64,000 nt of DNA from assembly GCA_963745865.1 (NCBI GenBank), contig CAVUYZ010000012.1, positions 1 through 64,000 on the forward strand. Direction: 5' to 3'. The notes beneath the pieces were generated by a model. It worked only from the letters and a program-made list of their open reading frames with translations. It made no database searches and was not told the origin of the DNA. This DNA comes from JAHEDH01 sp963745865 (GTDB lineage Bacteria; Actinomycetota; Acidimicrobiia; Spongiisociales; ZC4RG35). Shown one piece after another: positions 8,314 to 18,610 of this stretch. Position numbers and translations under genes: made by a program. The first letter of the stretch is position 1; every line of letters starts with the position of its first letter.

Positions 8314-9570
8314 GCAGGCTCGATGACATCGAAGCCCGTGTAGGGGCGAAGCGCCTGAGGGATGGCCACAGAGCCGTCGGCCTGCTGATGGTTCTCCAGG
8401 ATGGCGAGGATCGTGCGACCGACCGCCACCGCCGTCCCGTTGAGGGTGTGGAGCGTCTCGTTGCCCGATTCCTTGCGGACCCTGATCTTCAACCGTCTCG
8501 CCTGAAAATCGGTCGTGTTCGAGCACGATGTGACTTCTCGATAGGTCCTCTGGGAGGGATACCACGCCTCGATGTCGAACTTCTTCGCAGCAGAGGAACC
8601 GAGGTCTCCTGCCGCCACGTTGACCACCCGATAGGGCACCTCGAGCGCTTGCACCAACGATTCCTCGATACCGAGCAGTCGCTCGTGCTCCTCCACCGAT
8701 GTCTCCGGGTCGACGAACGTGAACATCTCGACCTTGTCGAACTGGTGGACACGGAAGATGCCCGCGGTGTCCTTGCCGTAGGTCCCGGCCTCGCGACGGA
8801 AACAGGTGGAGAAGCCGGCGTACCTGATGGGCAGATCGTCGGATTCGATGATCTCGTCCATGTGATAGGCGGCGAGCGGAACCTCGGACGTCCCGACCAG
8901 GAACAGATCGTCGTTAGAGACCTCGTACACCTGTTCGCGGTCGCCCGGGAAGAAGCCGGTTCCGAACAGAGCCTGTTCGCGCACCAGCACCGGAGGCGCC
9001 ATCGGGGTGAACCCGGCTTCGACCAGACGGTCGAGGGCGAAGCGAACCAGCGCCAACTCCAAGAGCACGGCCCGGCCTTTCAGAGTACCCGAACCGCGAA
9101 CCAGACACCTTGGCGGCTCGATCCGTGTCGATGATGTCGAGCGAGCGACCCAATCCGTCGTGGTCGGAGAAGTCGAAGTCGAACTCCCGCGGCTCGCCGA
9201 CTCGCTTGATCTCGATCGCGTCCTCTTCGGTCATGCCGTCGGCCGCGGTCGGGTCGACCAGGTTGGGTAGCGTCACCCAGGTCTCATCGAACTCCTCCTG
9301 AAGGCGCTCGGCCTCTGCGGACTTCTCCTTGAACTCGTCGGCGATCTCGGACACCGAAGCGATCGCAGCCGCCTTCTCATCTCCCGACAGCGTGGCGATC
9401 CGCTGCCCGGCTTCCTTCTGTGTGCTGCGCAGTGTCTCGGCTTCATGACGGATGCTCCGGATCCGCTCTTCGAGAGCAACGAGCGCATCGACGTCGACAT
9501 CGACTCCGCGGCGCTGCAGCGATCGTCGAATCGCGTCGGGATCGGTTCGGAGAAGGGTGGTATCGATCAT
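8310..9570 (-). CDS. serS: Seryl-tRNA synthetase, reading frame interrupted once
   Basis: Class II synthetase charging tRNA-Ser. The N-terminal coiled-coil arm (residues 25-100, with EADFKEKSAE-like heptads) is in the frame beginning at the ATG at 9570 (MIDTTLLRTDPD). The catalytic part carries motif 2 (FSTCFRREAG) and motif 3 (CSNTTDFQARRLKIR) in a second frame ending at 8310. The join is at RFGYLKGRAV, where the minus strand reads tac-T-ctg with one surplus base at 9084. Without it the gene is a normal synthetase of about 419 residues. Two tRNA-Ser genes lie 2 kb away. An essential gene cannot be dead, so sequence error is the likely cause. Confidence 0.9.
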
Positions 9571-9637
9571 GATCGTTCGCCTGGTGGAGGAAGTGCGATG
9601 GTACCGGTCTGCGGGTGGGACCGGAGGTGGCCGCCCG

Positions 9638-10670
9638 TCAGCCCTCGGGGGCCGCCTCCGTCGTGGTGGTCGTGGTGGCCTCCTCATTGATCCGGAACTC
9701 GAAACTGCGAGAGATCGCCGGATCCAGAATGTCGGGATTCGCAACCGGGAGGCCGACGAGCAGCTCGTACAGCTGACCGGGGATCACATCGAGGTCATCG
9801 GTCGCAAGCGTGGTGGTGCCCCCGGCAGGGAGCGCCGGGACGTCGAGTACCCGCGTCTGCAACGAGCCATCCGTCGACACGAGCTCCAGACCGACCGTCG
9901 TCGGCTCCGAGATGGTGTTGCCCGTATTCGACACGACGACCTTGACGACGAGCGTCGACGTGTTCTCGATCACCAGCGCCTCCTGGACGTCGACGATCCA
10001 CTCCGGCAGCGTCGTGACCTGCTCGATCTCGAGAACGGCCCGCAACTCGAGTGGGCCGTTCTCGGTGCGGGCATACGCCACCAAGGTGTTGGCGGTCCCG
10101 GCCATCGGGAACGACGACGGGAAGAACACGATCGTCGGCATCGACGACACCGGCGGCGGGATGTCGGCGGTCGCCAACCGTTGGACCACCTGCGCGTACA
10201 GACGATCTCCCACCTGGAGATCGACGAACGCGTCGATCAGCTGGTTCTCGACCGGCGTCGGGAATGTCTCGTCGGCCGCAGCGAGCATCCCTGTCCGAAA
10301 CTTCTCGATACCGTTGATCCACGCCGTGAGGGCCAGGTCGAACACGACCGGAACGTCGGAGGCCTCCGCCGGAGCGGTTGTGTCCACGAGTGAACGCCTT
10401 GACCTCTTCCAGCGTCGAAGAGACCTCGTCGAGCGTGTCGTTGAGAAGCACCCGATCGGTGTTCGAGAGCTCGAGAATCAGCGACTGGAACGGGCCAACC
10501 AGCCGGGCGATGTTCTCGGCCTCGCCCCTGATGTCCTCTGCGTAGAGGGCGGGCGAATCGTCTTCAGTCAGAATGACGGACAACAGGCCGGCCGCCACGA
10601 CGAGGATCGTCACGGGGATGAGCCAGCGTGGACGGCGTCGGGTGGTCGTTCCAAAGAGATCGGAAACCAC
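9638..10670 (-). CDS. Hypothetical single-pass membrane protein with extracytoplasmic domain, frame interrupted once
   Basis: A short basic cytoplasmic N-terminus (TTTRRRPRW), one transmembrane helix at about residues 16-33, then roughly 300 extracytoplasmic residues ending in a Thr/Glu/Ala tail (EEATTTTTTEAAPEG). The second half has the look of an immunoglobulin-like beta domain (VVSNTGNTISEPTTVGLELV). The frame from the GTG at 10670 reaches KAFT, then shifts near 10395; removing one T from ttcactcgtgg joins it to VDTTAPAE without a stop. The start is only one base from the tRNA-Leu gene, so a later start is possible. Function unknown. Confidence 0.65.
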
Positions 10671-10671
10671 G

Positions 10672-10755
<84 letters not shown>

Positions 10756-11162
10756 GGATTGGTGGGGAAAATGGTAGCTCCAGCACCGGCACGCCGCATT
10801 TCGCGACCCGTGGTGGGGCCCTTTCGTGCCGAGCAGCAATCTGTTGGCCGCCATCGCGACTGTCCACTCGCGGGGCCTCGGCGTCTCACCGGAGACGACA
10901 ACGGAGAGCGGTTGATCGTCTGCTGTCAAGGCAAGCTCGGCCGGAGCGGGGCACAGGTCGGCTCACCATGGCGCCGCGGAATCGGTGGCACGGGCCTACC
11001 GCTTTCGCCGCAGGCCGATCGGCGAGTCGGTCGGGAACCCGGTCTGGCTCTGGTTCCACCACCACGGTGTCGGGTGGGTGCAATCGCCGTGTCGGTGAGA
11101 CGGCCCCGGCAGTCGTCTGAGTACGATCCGCCGGAGCGGCGCATCAAGGGAGAGCCAACGAG
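10756..11162. other. 407-base stretch without a supported gene
   Basis: Open frames here have arginine- and proline-rich translations typical of non-coding GC-rich DNA. I see no RNA motif or repeat. It must hold the promoter of tRNA-Leu (leftward) and of the reductase at 11163 (rightward), but I could not place either with confidence. Confidence 0.5.
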
Positions 11163-11732
11163 ATGAGAGCACTTCGATATTCGATCAACGTCACGCTCGA
11201 CGGCTGCTGCCATCACGAGGCGGGGCTGTCCCCGGACGAGGAGTCGATGCGCTACTGGACCGCTGAGATGGCACGAGCCGATGCCCTGCTATTCGGCCGG
11301 GTGACCTACGAGATGATGGAATCGGCGTGGCGGCAACCGGCCACGGGCGCATGGCCCGATTGGATGGAGGAGTGGGAGATCCCGTTCGCCGAGACCATCC
11401 ATCGGGCGAAGAAGTACGTCGTGTCGAGCACATTGAGCGGGGTCGATTGGAATGCCGAGCTGGTGCGAGGCGACTTGGGGCAAGCAGTTCAGCGGCTCAA
11501 GCAGGAGCCAGGCGAGCGTCTCTTCGTAGGTGGCGTGACGCTCCCCCTGGCGTTGGCAGATCTGGGACTGATCGATGAGTACGAATTCCTTGTTCAGCCG
11601 GTCCTTGCCGGATACGGACCGACATTGCTGGCCGGACTGCGCGAGCGCATCCAACTCGAGCTCGTGGATCGCCATGAGTTCCGGTCGGGGGCCGTCGCCG
11701 TGCGATACCGCGCCACGCGAGCTACGGCTTGA
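11163..11732 (+). CDS. Dihydrofolate reductase family protein (RibD C-terminal-like)
   Basis: A 189-residue NAD(P)H-binding reductase of the RibD-C/DHFR-like family. The N-terminal strand RALRYSINVTLDG, the motif ADALLFGRVTYEMM with the GR-x-T-Y signature, and the later FVGGVTLPLALADLGLIDEYEFLVQPVLAGYG are characteristic. Such stand-alone proteins are common in actinobacteria and rarely have assigned substrates. It is monocistronic, flanked by non-coding stretches on both sides. It is not a folate-pathway enzyme on present evidence. Confidence 0.85.
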   Translation: MRALRYSINVTLDGCCHHEAGLSPDEESMRYWTAEMARADALLFGRVTYEMMESAWRQPATGAWPDWMEEWEIPFAETIHRAKKYVVSSTLSGVDWNAELVRGDLGQAVQRLKQEPGERLFVGGVTLPLALADLGLIDEYEFLVQPVLAGYGPTLLAGLRERIQLELVDRHEFRSGAVAVRYRATRATA

Positions 11733-12080
11733 CGTGACCTGTCCTGGGACGTTGCCGCTGTCTCGCCACGGGACGACAGATCGGGACACACGACGGCAGG
11801 CATCATGTGTCCCCGAACGTGCGCCTCCAACGCAATTGGCACATCGCCCCGAGGCACTCGATTGATGCACTCCCAGCCACACTCTGGGCGCCACTGAGCG
11901 GCTACCGACCGTGGCGCCGTGGCCGTGTGAGCGGGCAGTCGCTGTTGGCCGCCAACACAATCAGCTGGGAGCCATCCGCCACAGCCATGGGCTCACGAGC
12001 GGTCGGCTCCCGTTGTCGTCTTCGTCTGTCTGCTGTCAAACCGTGAACTGTCGACGTCTGTCCCCGATACCCTGGCTGGG
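11733..12080. other. 348-base stretch without a supported gene
   Basis: No frame here reads like protein, and no RNA or repeat is evident. By position it should contain the promoter of the fhaA-to-mutY operon. I could not identify convincing -35 and -10 hexamers. Confidence 0.5.
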
Positions 12081-12726
12081 ATGAAGCTGGTTCGGCAGTT
12101 CGAACAACGACTCGACGGGTTGCTCGACGAGTTGGCGGGCCGCGTCTTCAGCGGTCCCCTCCACCCGACCGAGCTGGCAATGCGGCTGATCCGCACCGCC
12201 GACCTGTCCCTCACCGACGGACTCGTCGCCCACAATCAATTTCGCATGGTGATACCCGACTCCGGCCAGGGAGAGGTTCCGCATGGCCTCGTCATCGGCC
12301 TGGAGAGGCTCATCGACGAGGCCGCGCTCGAGAGGGGATGGCGACTGGACGGGCCCGTGCGCGTCACCCTCTCCATCGATCCCGACCTCCGGAAGGGCGC
12401 CGTCTACATGACATCGGACTTCGCACCAGGTCCCCGGTCGGCCTGGGCAGAGCTCTCCAATCAGCACGAGAGGATCCCGATCACGGTCAACCGGGCGGTG
12501 ATCGGACGTGAGATCGGATGCGACGTCGTCGTGCGCGCACGATCAGATCAGCCGGATGCACTGCCGGGTCTGGGCATCGAACGAACAGCTCTGGATCGAG
12601 GACCTCGGCTCGTCGAACGGCACCTGGGTCGAGGGACAGAGAGTCGCAGACGCCCCGGTCGCGTTCGAACCGGGGGCAATCGTGAGGCTGGCGGACCTGA
12701 GCTACCGGATCGAGCAGCTCGCCTGA
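12081..12726 (+). CDS. fhaA: FHA-domain protein FhaA with DUF3662 N-terminus, frame interrupted once
   Basis: The N-terminal DUF3662 domain (from MKLVRQFEQRLDGLLDEL to about residue 120) is the mark of actinobacterial FhaA, which binds phosphothreonine on the MurJ-type pseudokinase and so links PknB signalling to lipid II export (family knowledge). The C-terminal FHA domain begins at RAVIGREIGCDVVV. It continues in another frame as DQISRMHCRVW and IEDLGSSNGTWVEG, holding the Ser, His and Asn phosphopeptide residues. The break is near 12540, where removing one C gives VVVRDDQISR. The stop overlaps the fhaB start. This is the first gene of the cell-wall operon. Confidence 0.88.
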
Positions 12727-13139
12727 TGCCCGATCTCCTCCTCACGCTGCTGCGGCTGATCTTCCTCGGGCTCGTCTACCTGTTCGTGTGGCAGATAGCC
12801 AGGTCGATCGCCACCCATCTCGGGATCGGGTCCAACCGGAGCTCGCGACGATCCGGAACACGCGTCGCCATCGTCAAGTCAGACGCCCAATCGGGATTGA
12901 CGTTCACCGTGACCGACTCGATGGTGCTGGGGCGCTCGGACGAAGCTGATTTCCTGCTGGACGACCCCTACGCTTCCGACTTCCACCTCAGGTTGACGAC
13001 GCGGGAAGGTCGGTTGGTCGTGAGCGACCTCGGCAGCACCAACGGCACATACGTGAACGGTCGCCGAGTCACGACGCCGATCGATCTCAACCGCGGCGAC
13101 GCCGTCCAGGTGGGGAAAACGGTCATGGAGGTTCGATGA
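12726..13139 (+). CDS. fhaB: FHA-domain membrane protein FhaB/FipA-like
   Basis: A 137-residue protein with an N-terminal transmembrane helix (about residues 4-24, rich in Leu) and a C-terminal FHA domain: VLGRSDEADFLL, a Ser-x-x-His in YASDFHLRL, and DLGSTNGTYVNGRRV. It would recruit phosphothreonine-bearing division or wall proteins at the membrane. In mycobacteria the homologue FipA/FhaB bridges FtsZ and FtsQ. The ATG shares its A with the fhaA stop, and the gene overlaps pstP by four bases. In some frames it reads as one fusion with fhaA, but that is an artefact of the fhaA frameshift. Confidence 0.88.
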   Translation: MPDLLLTLLRLIFLGLVYLFVWQIARSIATHLGIGSNRSSRRSGTRVAIVKSDAQSGLTFTVTDSMVLGRSDEADFLLDDPYASDFHLRLTTREGRLVVSDLGSTNGTYVNGRRVTTPIDLNRGDAVQVGKTVMEVR

Positions 13140-13840
13140 GCTACCACTGGGCAGTCGCCACCGATCAGGGGCGCGTTCGCGCCACCAACGAAGACTCCGT
13201 ACATCCGCGCTCATCGGGGAAGGGCGAAGGTCCGGTGGTCGTCCTCGTCGCCGACGGCATGGGCGGGCACGTAGCCGGCGAACGAGCCTCTCAGATCGCA
13301 ACAGAGCGAGCCGTCGAGGCGAAAGGCTCTCTGAGAGAGCGTGTCGGAGAAGCCAACCTCGCCATCTTCGAAGAGGTCGCCGATCATCCCGAGTTGGCCG
13401 GCATGGGCACCACGATGACGATGTTCGAGTTGGGCGAGGATCGAACGGTGCGATTCGCCCACGTCGGCGACTCGCGTGGGTACCTGTTCAGGGACGGAAC
13501 GCTCACCCAGTTGACCACCGATCACACCGTCGTCGCCGAGTATCTCCGCCAGGGGGCGATCACACCCGAAGAAGTGGCGACCCACCCTCAGCGAAGCCTG
13601 ATCACGAGAGCGCTCGGACTCCAATCCGATCTCGACGTCGACACCGGCGAGGTTCCCGTCGAATCCGGGGACCGTCTGCTCCTCTGCTCAGATGGGGTCA
13701 ACTCGATGATCGACGACGAGGCCATCGCATCGTCGCTGAAACAGCCGACGCCTGAGGAGGCGGCATGGGATCTGGTCGAGCGCGCCAACCGCGCCGGCGG
13801 TCACGACAACATCACCGCCCTGGTCGTCGAGGTCGATTGA
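13136..13840 (+). CDS. pstP: PP2C-family serine/threonine phosphatase PstP
   Basis: A 234-residue PPM/PP2C phosphatase that would reverse PknB phosphorylation. Metal-binding and catalytic motifs are in order: TDQGRVRATNEDS (residues 8-20), VADGMGGHVAGE, GTTMTMF, HVGDSRGYLF, and CSDGVNSMIDDE with GGHDNITALVVE at the end. No transmembrane helix follows, unlike the mycobacterial enzyme, which has a C-terminal membrane anchor and ectodomain. This one therefore seems to be the soluble catalytic core only. It overlaps fhaB by ATGA. Confidence 0.92.
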   Translation: MSYHWAVATDQGRVRATNEDSVHPRSSGKGEGPVVVLVADGMGGHVAGERASQIATERAVEAKGSLRERVGEANLAIFEEVADHPELAGMGTTMTMFELGEDRTVRFAHVGDSRGYLFRDGTLTQLTTDHTVVAEYLRQGAITPEEVATHPQRSLITRALGLQSDLDVDTGEVPVESGDRLLLCSDGVNSMIDDEAIASSLKQPTPEEAAWDLVERANRAGGHDNITALVVEVD

Positions 13841-13865
13841 GCACCTCGATCGAGGGACAGCTCCG

Positions 13866-15164
13866 GTGACTCGCGACTATCAACCGATCCTTCTGATCGG
13901 TGCTGCCGCGCTCGCCGCGTTCGGTGTGAGCCTCGTGAACTTCGCCGGCCAGGGGACGGTGGACGCCGAAGTGGGCCTGACCTTCCTCACGGTGCTGATC
14001 GCGTTCGGAGGCGTCTACGTGGCTGCGAAGAGATTCGCTCCCGAAGCGATCACACACCTGCTCCCGCCCATCTCCATCATCACCGGGTTCGGGTTCGTGG
14101 AGATCTTCCGCCTGAACCCGTTCAGAGCCGGGCTACAAAGGTGGTGGCTGTTGATCGGAGCGGCGTTGGCGGCAGCCGTTCTCGGATGGGTGAGCCGTAA
14201 TGGGCTCGCCTCCCTCCGTCGCTACCGCAACATCCTCCTCATTCTCGCCGTGATCCTGCTCCTCATGCCCATGCTGCCCGCAACCGGGGGGCTTCCCCTC
14301 AAAGGGCTGACGGTCAACGGGTCGCGATTGTGGATCGTCGCCGATCTGGGGTTCATCGAGATGAACTTCCAGCCCGGTGAGGTGGCGAAGCTGCTGTTCG
14401 TGATCTTCCTCGCCTCGTACCTCGCCGACCGCCAGCCGGCATTGACCGGAGCACATCGACTGATCGGCCGATTCCAGCTCCCCGAGCCACGTCAACTCGG
14501 ACCGCTGCTGCTCGTGTGGGTGGGGAGCCTCGGGATCCTGGTCGCACAGCGTGACCTCGGCGCCTCGCTTCTTCTCTTCCTCGTCTTCGTCGCCACGCTC
14601 TATGTCGCTACCGGCGAAGGTGGCTATCTGGTCGGCGGCACGGCACTGATCCTGATCGGGGGGTATGCCTCCTGGAGTGTCTTCGATCACGTGCAACGGA
14701 GGGTGACCGCCTGGCTCGACCCGTTCGGGGCATTCGACGACGCCGGCTATCAGGTTGCCCAGGGGATATTCGGGCTCGGCACCGGGAGTCTGTCCGGGTC
14801 GGGGCCGGGGCTGGGTCAGCCAACACTGATCCCGAACGCCATCTCTGACTTCGTTTTCGCCGCCGTCGGCGAAGAGTTCGGGTTCGCCGGGACGGTTGCC
14901 GTGCTCGGCTGCTACGCGCTCGTGGTGGCGATCGGCCTCGGCATCGCGCTTCGCGCCAGAGACCGTTTCAGGAAGCTGCTCGCCTTCGGATTGACGTTCG
15001 TCTTTGCTCTCCAGGTCTTCTTGATCATCGGAGGCGTGCTCCGTGTCGTGCCGCTCACCGGAATCGCACTCCCCTTCATGTCGTACGGTGGCTCGTCGAT
15101 GGTCGGCAACTTCATCCTGATCGCCCTGCTCCTCTCCATCAGCCACGAGGAGGCCTCCTCGTGA
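13866..15164 (+). CDS. rodA: FtsW/RodA/SpoVE family peptidoglycan glycosyltransferase
   Basis: A 432-residue polytopic SEDS protein with about 11-12 hydrophobic segments. It polymerises lipid II into glycan strands with its partner PBP, the next gene (overlapping by four bases). Family signatures include NGSRLWIVADLGFIEMNFQPGE (residues 150-171), a catalytic-type Asp in AQRDLGASLLLF, and the C-terminal GIALPFMSYGGSS. The GTG at 13866 gives a normal length. Its place between pstP and pbpA matches mycobacterial rodA rather than ftsW. Confidence 0.93.
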   Translation: MTRDYQPILLIGAAALAAFGVSLVNFAGQGTVDAEVGLTFLTVLIAFGGVYVAAKRFAPEAITHLLPPISIITGFGFVEIFRLNPFRAGLQRWWLLIGAALAAAVLGWVSRNGLASLRRYRNILLILAVILLLMPMLPATGGLPLKGLTVNGSRLWIVADLGFIEMNFQPGEVAKLLFVIFLASYLADRQPALTGAHRLIGRFQLPEPRQLGPLLLVWVGSLGILVAQRDLGASLLLFLVFVATLYVATGEGGYLVGGTALILIGGYASWSVFDHVQRRVTAWLDPFGAFDDAGYQVAQGIFGLGTGSLSGSGPGLGQPTLIPNAISDFVFAAVGEEFGFAGTVAVLGCYALVVAIGLGIALRARDRFRKLLAFGLTFVFALQVFLIIGGVLRVVPLTGIALPFMSYGGSSMVGNFILIALLLSISHEEASS

Positions 15165-16622
15165 ACGGTCCAATCCGACGGATGGCACTCATCGTGTTCT
15201 CGGCCTTCGCCATCCTCCTTGGCTCGCTCACCTGGTTCCAGGTACTGGCCGCCGACCAGTACCGATCCGACCCCCGAAACGTCAGGACCGCCCTCAACAT
15301 CAGCGGCAAGGAACGAGGGTTGATCGTCACGAGCGACGGAACCGTTCTCGCCGAGTCGGTCCCGCTCGAGGATGATGCCCAGGTCTTCGAGCGCCGGTAT
15401 CCGCGAGGGCGAGGCGTTCGCCCACGCCGTCGGATACACGTCCCGCCTGGTCGGCTCCGACGGCCTCGAAGAGGCGTACACCGATGAGTTGCGGAGCCGC
15501 AGAGACCTCACGATCTCCGACGTCATCTCAGCCCTGTTCGGACGTGATCTCCGACCCGAGAATCTGCTGGTCACGCTCAATCCAGAACTCCAGCGCGCCG
15601 CATACGACGCGCTGGCCGGTCAGCGGGGGGCCGTGGTCGCGCTCGATCCGTCGACCGGAGCGGTCCTCGCCTACGTTTCGTCACCGTCCTACGACCCGGG
15701 AAGCTTCTTGGGATCGGACGCAGTCTCGAATCGCCAAGCCGTACTCGACGATCCGACCGAGCCGATTCGCGATCGTGCCGGGGCCGAGCTGTATCCGCCC
15801 GGCTCCACCTTCAAGACCCTGGTCGCTGCTGCCGCGATCGAGCGGGGGATCGCCGGTCCCGAGACCGAGTTCGTCGATCCTCTCGTCTACGACGTTCCCG
15901 AGTCGGACACCGTCATCTCCAACGCCAACGGGTCGACCTGTGGCGACGGCACCCTCGTCAGCCTGCAGACGGCATTCGTCCGATCCTGCAACACGGTGTT
16001 CGCCGCGCTGGCGGTGCAGGTTGGGGCCGCGGCCATCGCCGATGTGGCCGAGCCGGTCGGATTCAACCGGGACATCGCCTTCCCGTGGGAGATCGCTCGG
16101 TCCTCCTTCCCGGAGGCGCAGCTCGAAGTCGACCCCGCTGCCCTCGCGCAGAGCGGGTTGGGAGAGCGCGACGTGCGGGTCACACCGATCCAGATGGCGA
16201 TGGTCGCCTCCATGATCGCCAACGACGGCGACGTCCTCCGCCCATACATCGTCTCGCGCGTATTCGACGCAAAGGGCGATGACAGCGAGACCGCCCAATC
16301 GCAGAGCCTGGGGAGGGCGATCTCGCCGGCGACCGCGGTCGTCCTCCAGCAGCTGATGGAGAGAGTCGTGACATCGGGCACCGGGTCGTCGGCAGCAATC
16401 CCCGGAGTTCGGGTCGCCGGCAAGACCGGCACCGCTGTCCCGACCCCGGGAGAGCCCGACGTGTGGTTCATCGGATTTGCCCCGGTCGAGGATCCCCAAA
16501 TCGCAATAGCAGTGTTGATTGAGGACGGCGGCGTCGTTGGCGAGTCTGCCACCGGGGGATCGGTCGCTGCGCCGATCGGAGGCCAACTGATGCGCACCTA
16601 CCTCCTGGGCGGCTCCGGATGA
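15161..16622 (+). CDS. pbpA: Penicillin-binding protein 2-type transpeptidase (PbpA), frame interrupted once
   Basis: A class B PBP that cross-links peptidoglycan. The N-terminal signal anchor (RRMALIVFSAFAILLGSL) and start of the dimerisation domain read in the first frame. After RRYP the frame shifts near 15402; dropping one base gives YPEGEAFAHAVGY and the second frame continues to 16622. The transpeptidase domain has the catalytic SxxK (GSTFKTL), SxN (RSCNTVF) and KTG (AGKTGTAVPT), so the enzyme should be active. About 486 residues in all, as for actinobacterial PbpA. It pairs with RodA just upstream. Confidence 0.9.
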
Positions 16623-16663
16623 CGCGCTTATCCAGACTGTTCTCGCCGGAGCCGTAGACTCAT

Positions 16664-18610
16664 ATGTCTCCCATGGAAACCCCCACCAACCTCACCGAGC
16701 GGTACCAACTGACCACCCACCTCGCACGTGGTGGCATGGCCGACGTGTACCAGGGAACCGACTCCCTGCTCGATCGACGGGTTGCCATCAAGATCCTCCA
16801 CTCGCAGTTCTCGTTGGATGACGCATTCGTCAAGCGTTTCCGCAAGGAAGCCCAGGCCGCGGCCAACCTCACCCACCCGAACATCGTCGGCATCTACGAC
16901 TGGGGTCAGCTGGACTCGACCTATTTCATCGTCATGGAGTTGGTCGACGGTCGCTCGTTGCGCGAGGTGTTGAAGTCGTCGGGGCCGCTCCTGCCTCGGC
17001 GGGCGGTCGAGATCTCGTCGGAGGTGGCTGCGGCTCTCTCCGTCGCCCATCGGAGCGGACTGGTGCACCGCGACGTGAAGCCGGGGAACATCCTGCTCGC
17101 CCCCGACGGAACCGTGAAGGTCACCGACTTTGGCATCGCCCGGGCATGGAACGACTCCCAGGAACTCACCAAGACCGGTGCGGTCATGGGGACTGCCACC
17201 TACTTCTCCCCCGAGCAGGCTCAGGGCCTCCCAGCCGACGAGCGATCCGACATCTACTCCCTCGGCATCGTGCTGTTCGAGATGTTGACCGGAAGGACCC
17301 CGTTCCGGGGAGACAGCCCGGTTGCGGTCGCCTACCAGCATGTCTCCCAGGCCGCTGTCGCACCCTCGACGATCAACCCCGATGTCTCACCTGAGCTCGA
17401 CGCACTGGTGCTCAAGGCGCTGTCCAAGCGCCCCGAGGACCGATATCAGACCGCCGAGGCTCTTCGCGCCGACCTGTGGCGACTGCTCCAGGGCGAGAAG
17501 CCGCTCGTGGCGACCGGTGCCCCCACGACCGCCGGAGCCCGGGACGATGGCGCTACCCGAATGATCCCGACGCCGTCGCCGCCACCCGCAACGGTCCCTC
17601 CCGACGAGATCTACCGACAGCTCGAACCGCCGCCGTCGTCGAACCTGGCATTCGTCTTCGGAACGTTCGCTCTGCTGGCCGTTCTGGCCGTGCTCGTCTA
17701 TCTCGTCTTCAACACGCTCAACGAGGGAACCACCGCCACACCGGTAGACCAGATCGTCACCGTGCCGAACGTCGCCGGTCAGACGGAGACGGAGGGCCTG
17801 CTGATCCTGCAGCGAGCGAACCTCATCGCAACTCCGCGCGGTGAAGCGTCTGACGACGTCGAGCCCGGCATCGTCATCAGGACCGAACCCGCAGCCGGAT
17901 CCCAGGTTCCTGCCGACACCGAGGTGACGTTGTTCTTCTCGGCCGGATCGGATCGGTTCCCCGTACCTCGGGTCGAGCTCCTCGAGCAGTCCGCCGCCGA
18001 GGATCTGATCAAGGCGCAGGGCTTCACCGTTGGCAACGTCGACAGGGAGACCAACGACGAGATCCCCGTTGGCAACGTCATCAGCCAGGACCCCGCGCCG
18101 GGGACGAACCTGCCAGAGGGATCCCCGGTGAACCTGGTGGTTTCGTCCGGACCCGAGTTCGTCACGTGGGAGGCACTCGAGGGTCTGACCGAGCCGGAAG
18201 CGCTCGCCGTTCTCGAAGGGCTCGGGCTCGAGGTCGACCCGGTACGTGAGTTCAACGAGGAGATCGAGGAGGGCCTGGTCGTCACGACCGACCCGGAGCC
18301 CGGCACGGAGACGAGCCCTGGCAGCACCGTTCAGCTGATCATCTCAGACGGCCCGGCACCGATTCCGGTGCCCGACCTCAGGGGGCTGGACGTACCGACA
18401 GCACGGGCACGGGCCAATGATCTCGGTTTCGACATTCGCGTTTCGAACGACCGGTTCCCGGTGAGTGACCCGGGACAGGTCGACATCATCCAGACCCAGG
18501 GATTCAACCCCGGCGACCTGATCGAGCCCGGCGACATCATGATCGTGCGGGTCGGTGCTCTGATCCAGACGACGACCACCACCGCACCACCGGGCGATGG
18601 CGGCGGCTGA
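16664..18610 (+). CDS. pknB: Transmembrane serine/threonine protein kinase with four PASTA domains
   Basis: A 648-residue receptor kinase. The N-terminal kinase domain (about residues 10-275) has the Gly loop LARGGMADVY, VAIKIL lysine, HRDVKPGNILL catalytic loop, TDFGIAR, and the activation segment with Thr-rich TKTGAVMGTATYFSPEQ. A Pro-rich juxtamembrane part leads to one transmembrane helix (LAFVFGTFALLAVLAVLVYLVF, near residue 335). Four extracellular PASTA repeats follow, each beginning near VPNVAG, VPRVEL, WEALEG and VPDLRG, expected to sense muropeptides or lipid II. ATG 16664 or 16673 may be the start. There is no second kinase (pknA) in the cluster. Confidence 0.95.
   Translation: MSPMETPTNLTERYQLTTHLARGGMADVYQGTDSLLDRRVAIKILHSQFSLDDAFVKRFRKEAQAAANLTHPNIVGIYDWGQLDSTYFIVMELVDGRSLREVLKSSGPLLPRRAVEISSEVAAALSVAHRSGLVHRDVKPGNILLAPDGTVKVTDFGIARAWNDSQELTKTGAVMGTATYFSPEQAQGLPADERSDIYSLGIVLFEMLTGRTPFRGDSPVAVAYQHVSQAAVAPSTINPDVSPELDALVLKALSKRPEDRYQTAEALRADLWRLLQGEKPLVATGAPTTAGARDDGATRMIPTPSPPPATVPPDEIYRQLEPPPSSNLAFVFGTFALLAVLAVLVYLVFNTLNEGTTATPVDQIVTVPNVAGQTETEGLLILQRANLIATPRGEASDDVEPGIVIRTEPAAGSQVPADTEVTLFFSAGSDRFPVPRVELLEQSAAEDLIKAQGFTVGNVDRETNDEIPVGNVISQDPAPGTNLPEGSPVNLVVSSGPEFVTWEALEGLTEPEALAVLEGLGLEVDPVREFNEEIEEGLVVTTDPEPGTETSPGSTVQLIISDGPAPIPVPDLRGLDVPTARARANDLGFDIRVSNDRFPVSDPGQVDIIQTQGFNPGDLIEPGDIMIVRVGALIQTTTTTAPPGDGGG

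Noticed and set aside
10759..11166. A 135-codon plus-strand frame upstream of the reductase
   Set aside because: Its Pro/Arg/Gly-rich translation and lack of a ribosome site indicate non-coding GC-rich DNA.
12081..13139. Fusion of FhaA and FhaB in one 352-codon frame
   Set aside because: The middle third lacks the FHA motifs, which are found in the neighbouring frame. The fusion is an artefact of the fhaA insertion.
14133..15188. A 351-codon minus-strand frame opposite rodA
   Set aside because: It is a shadow of the polytopic rodA gene; its charged, His-rich translation is typical of an antisense frame.
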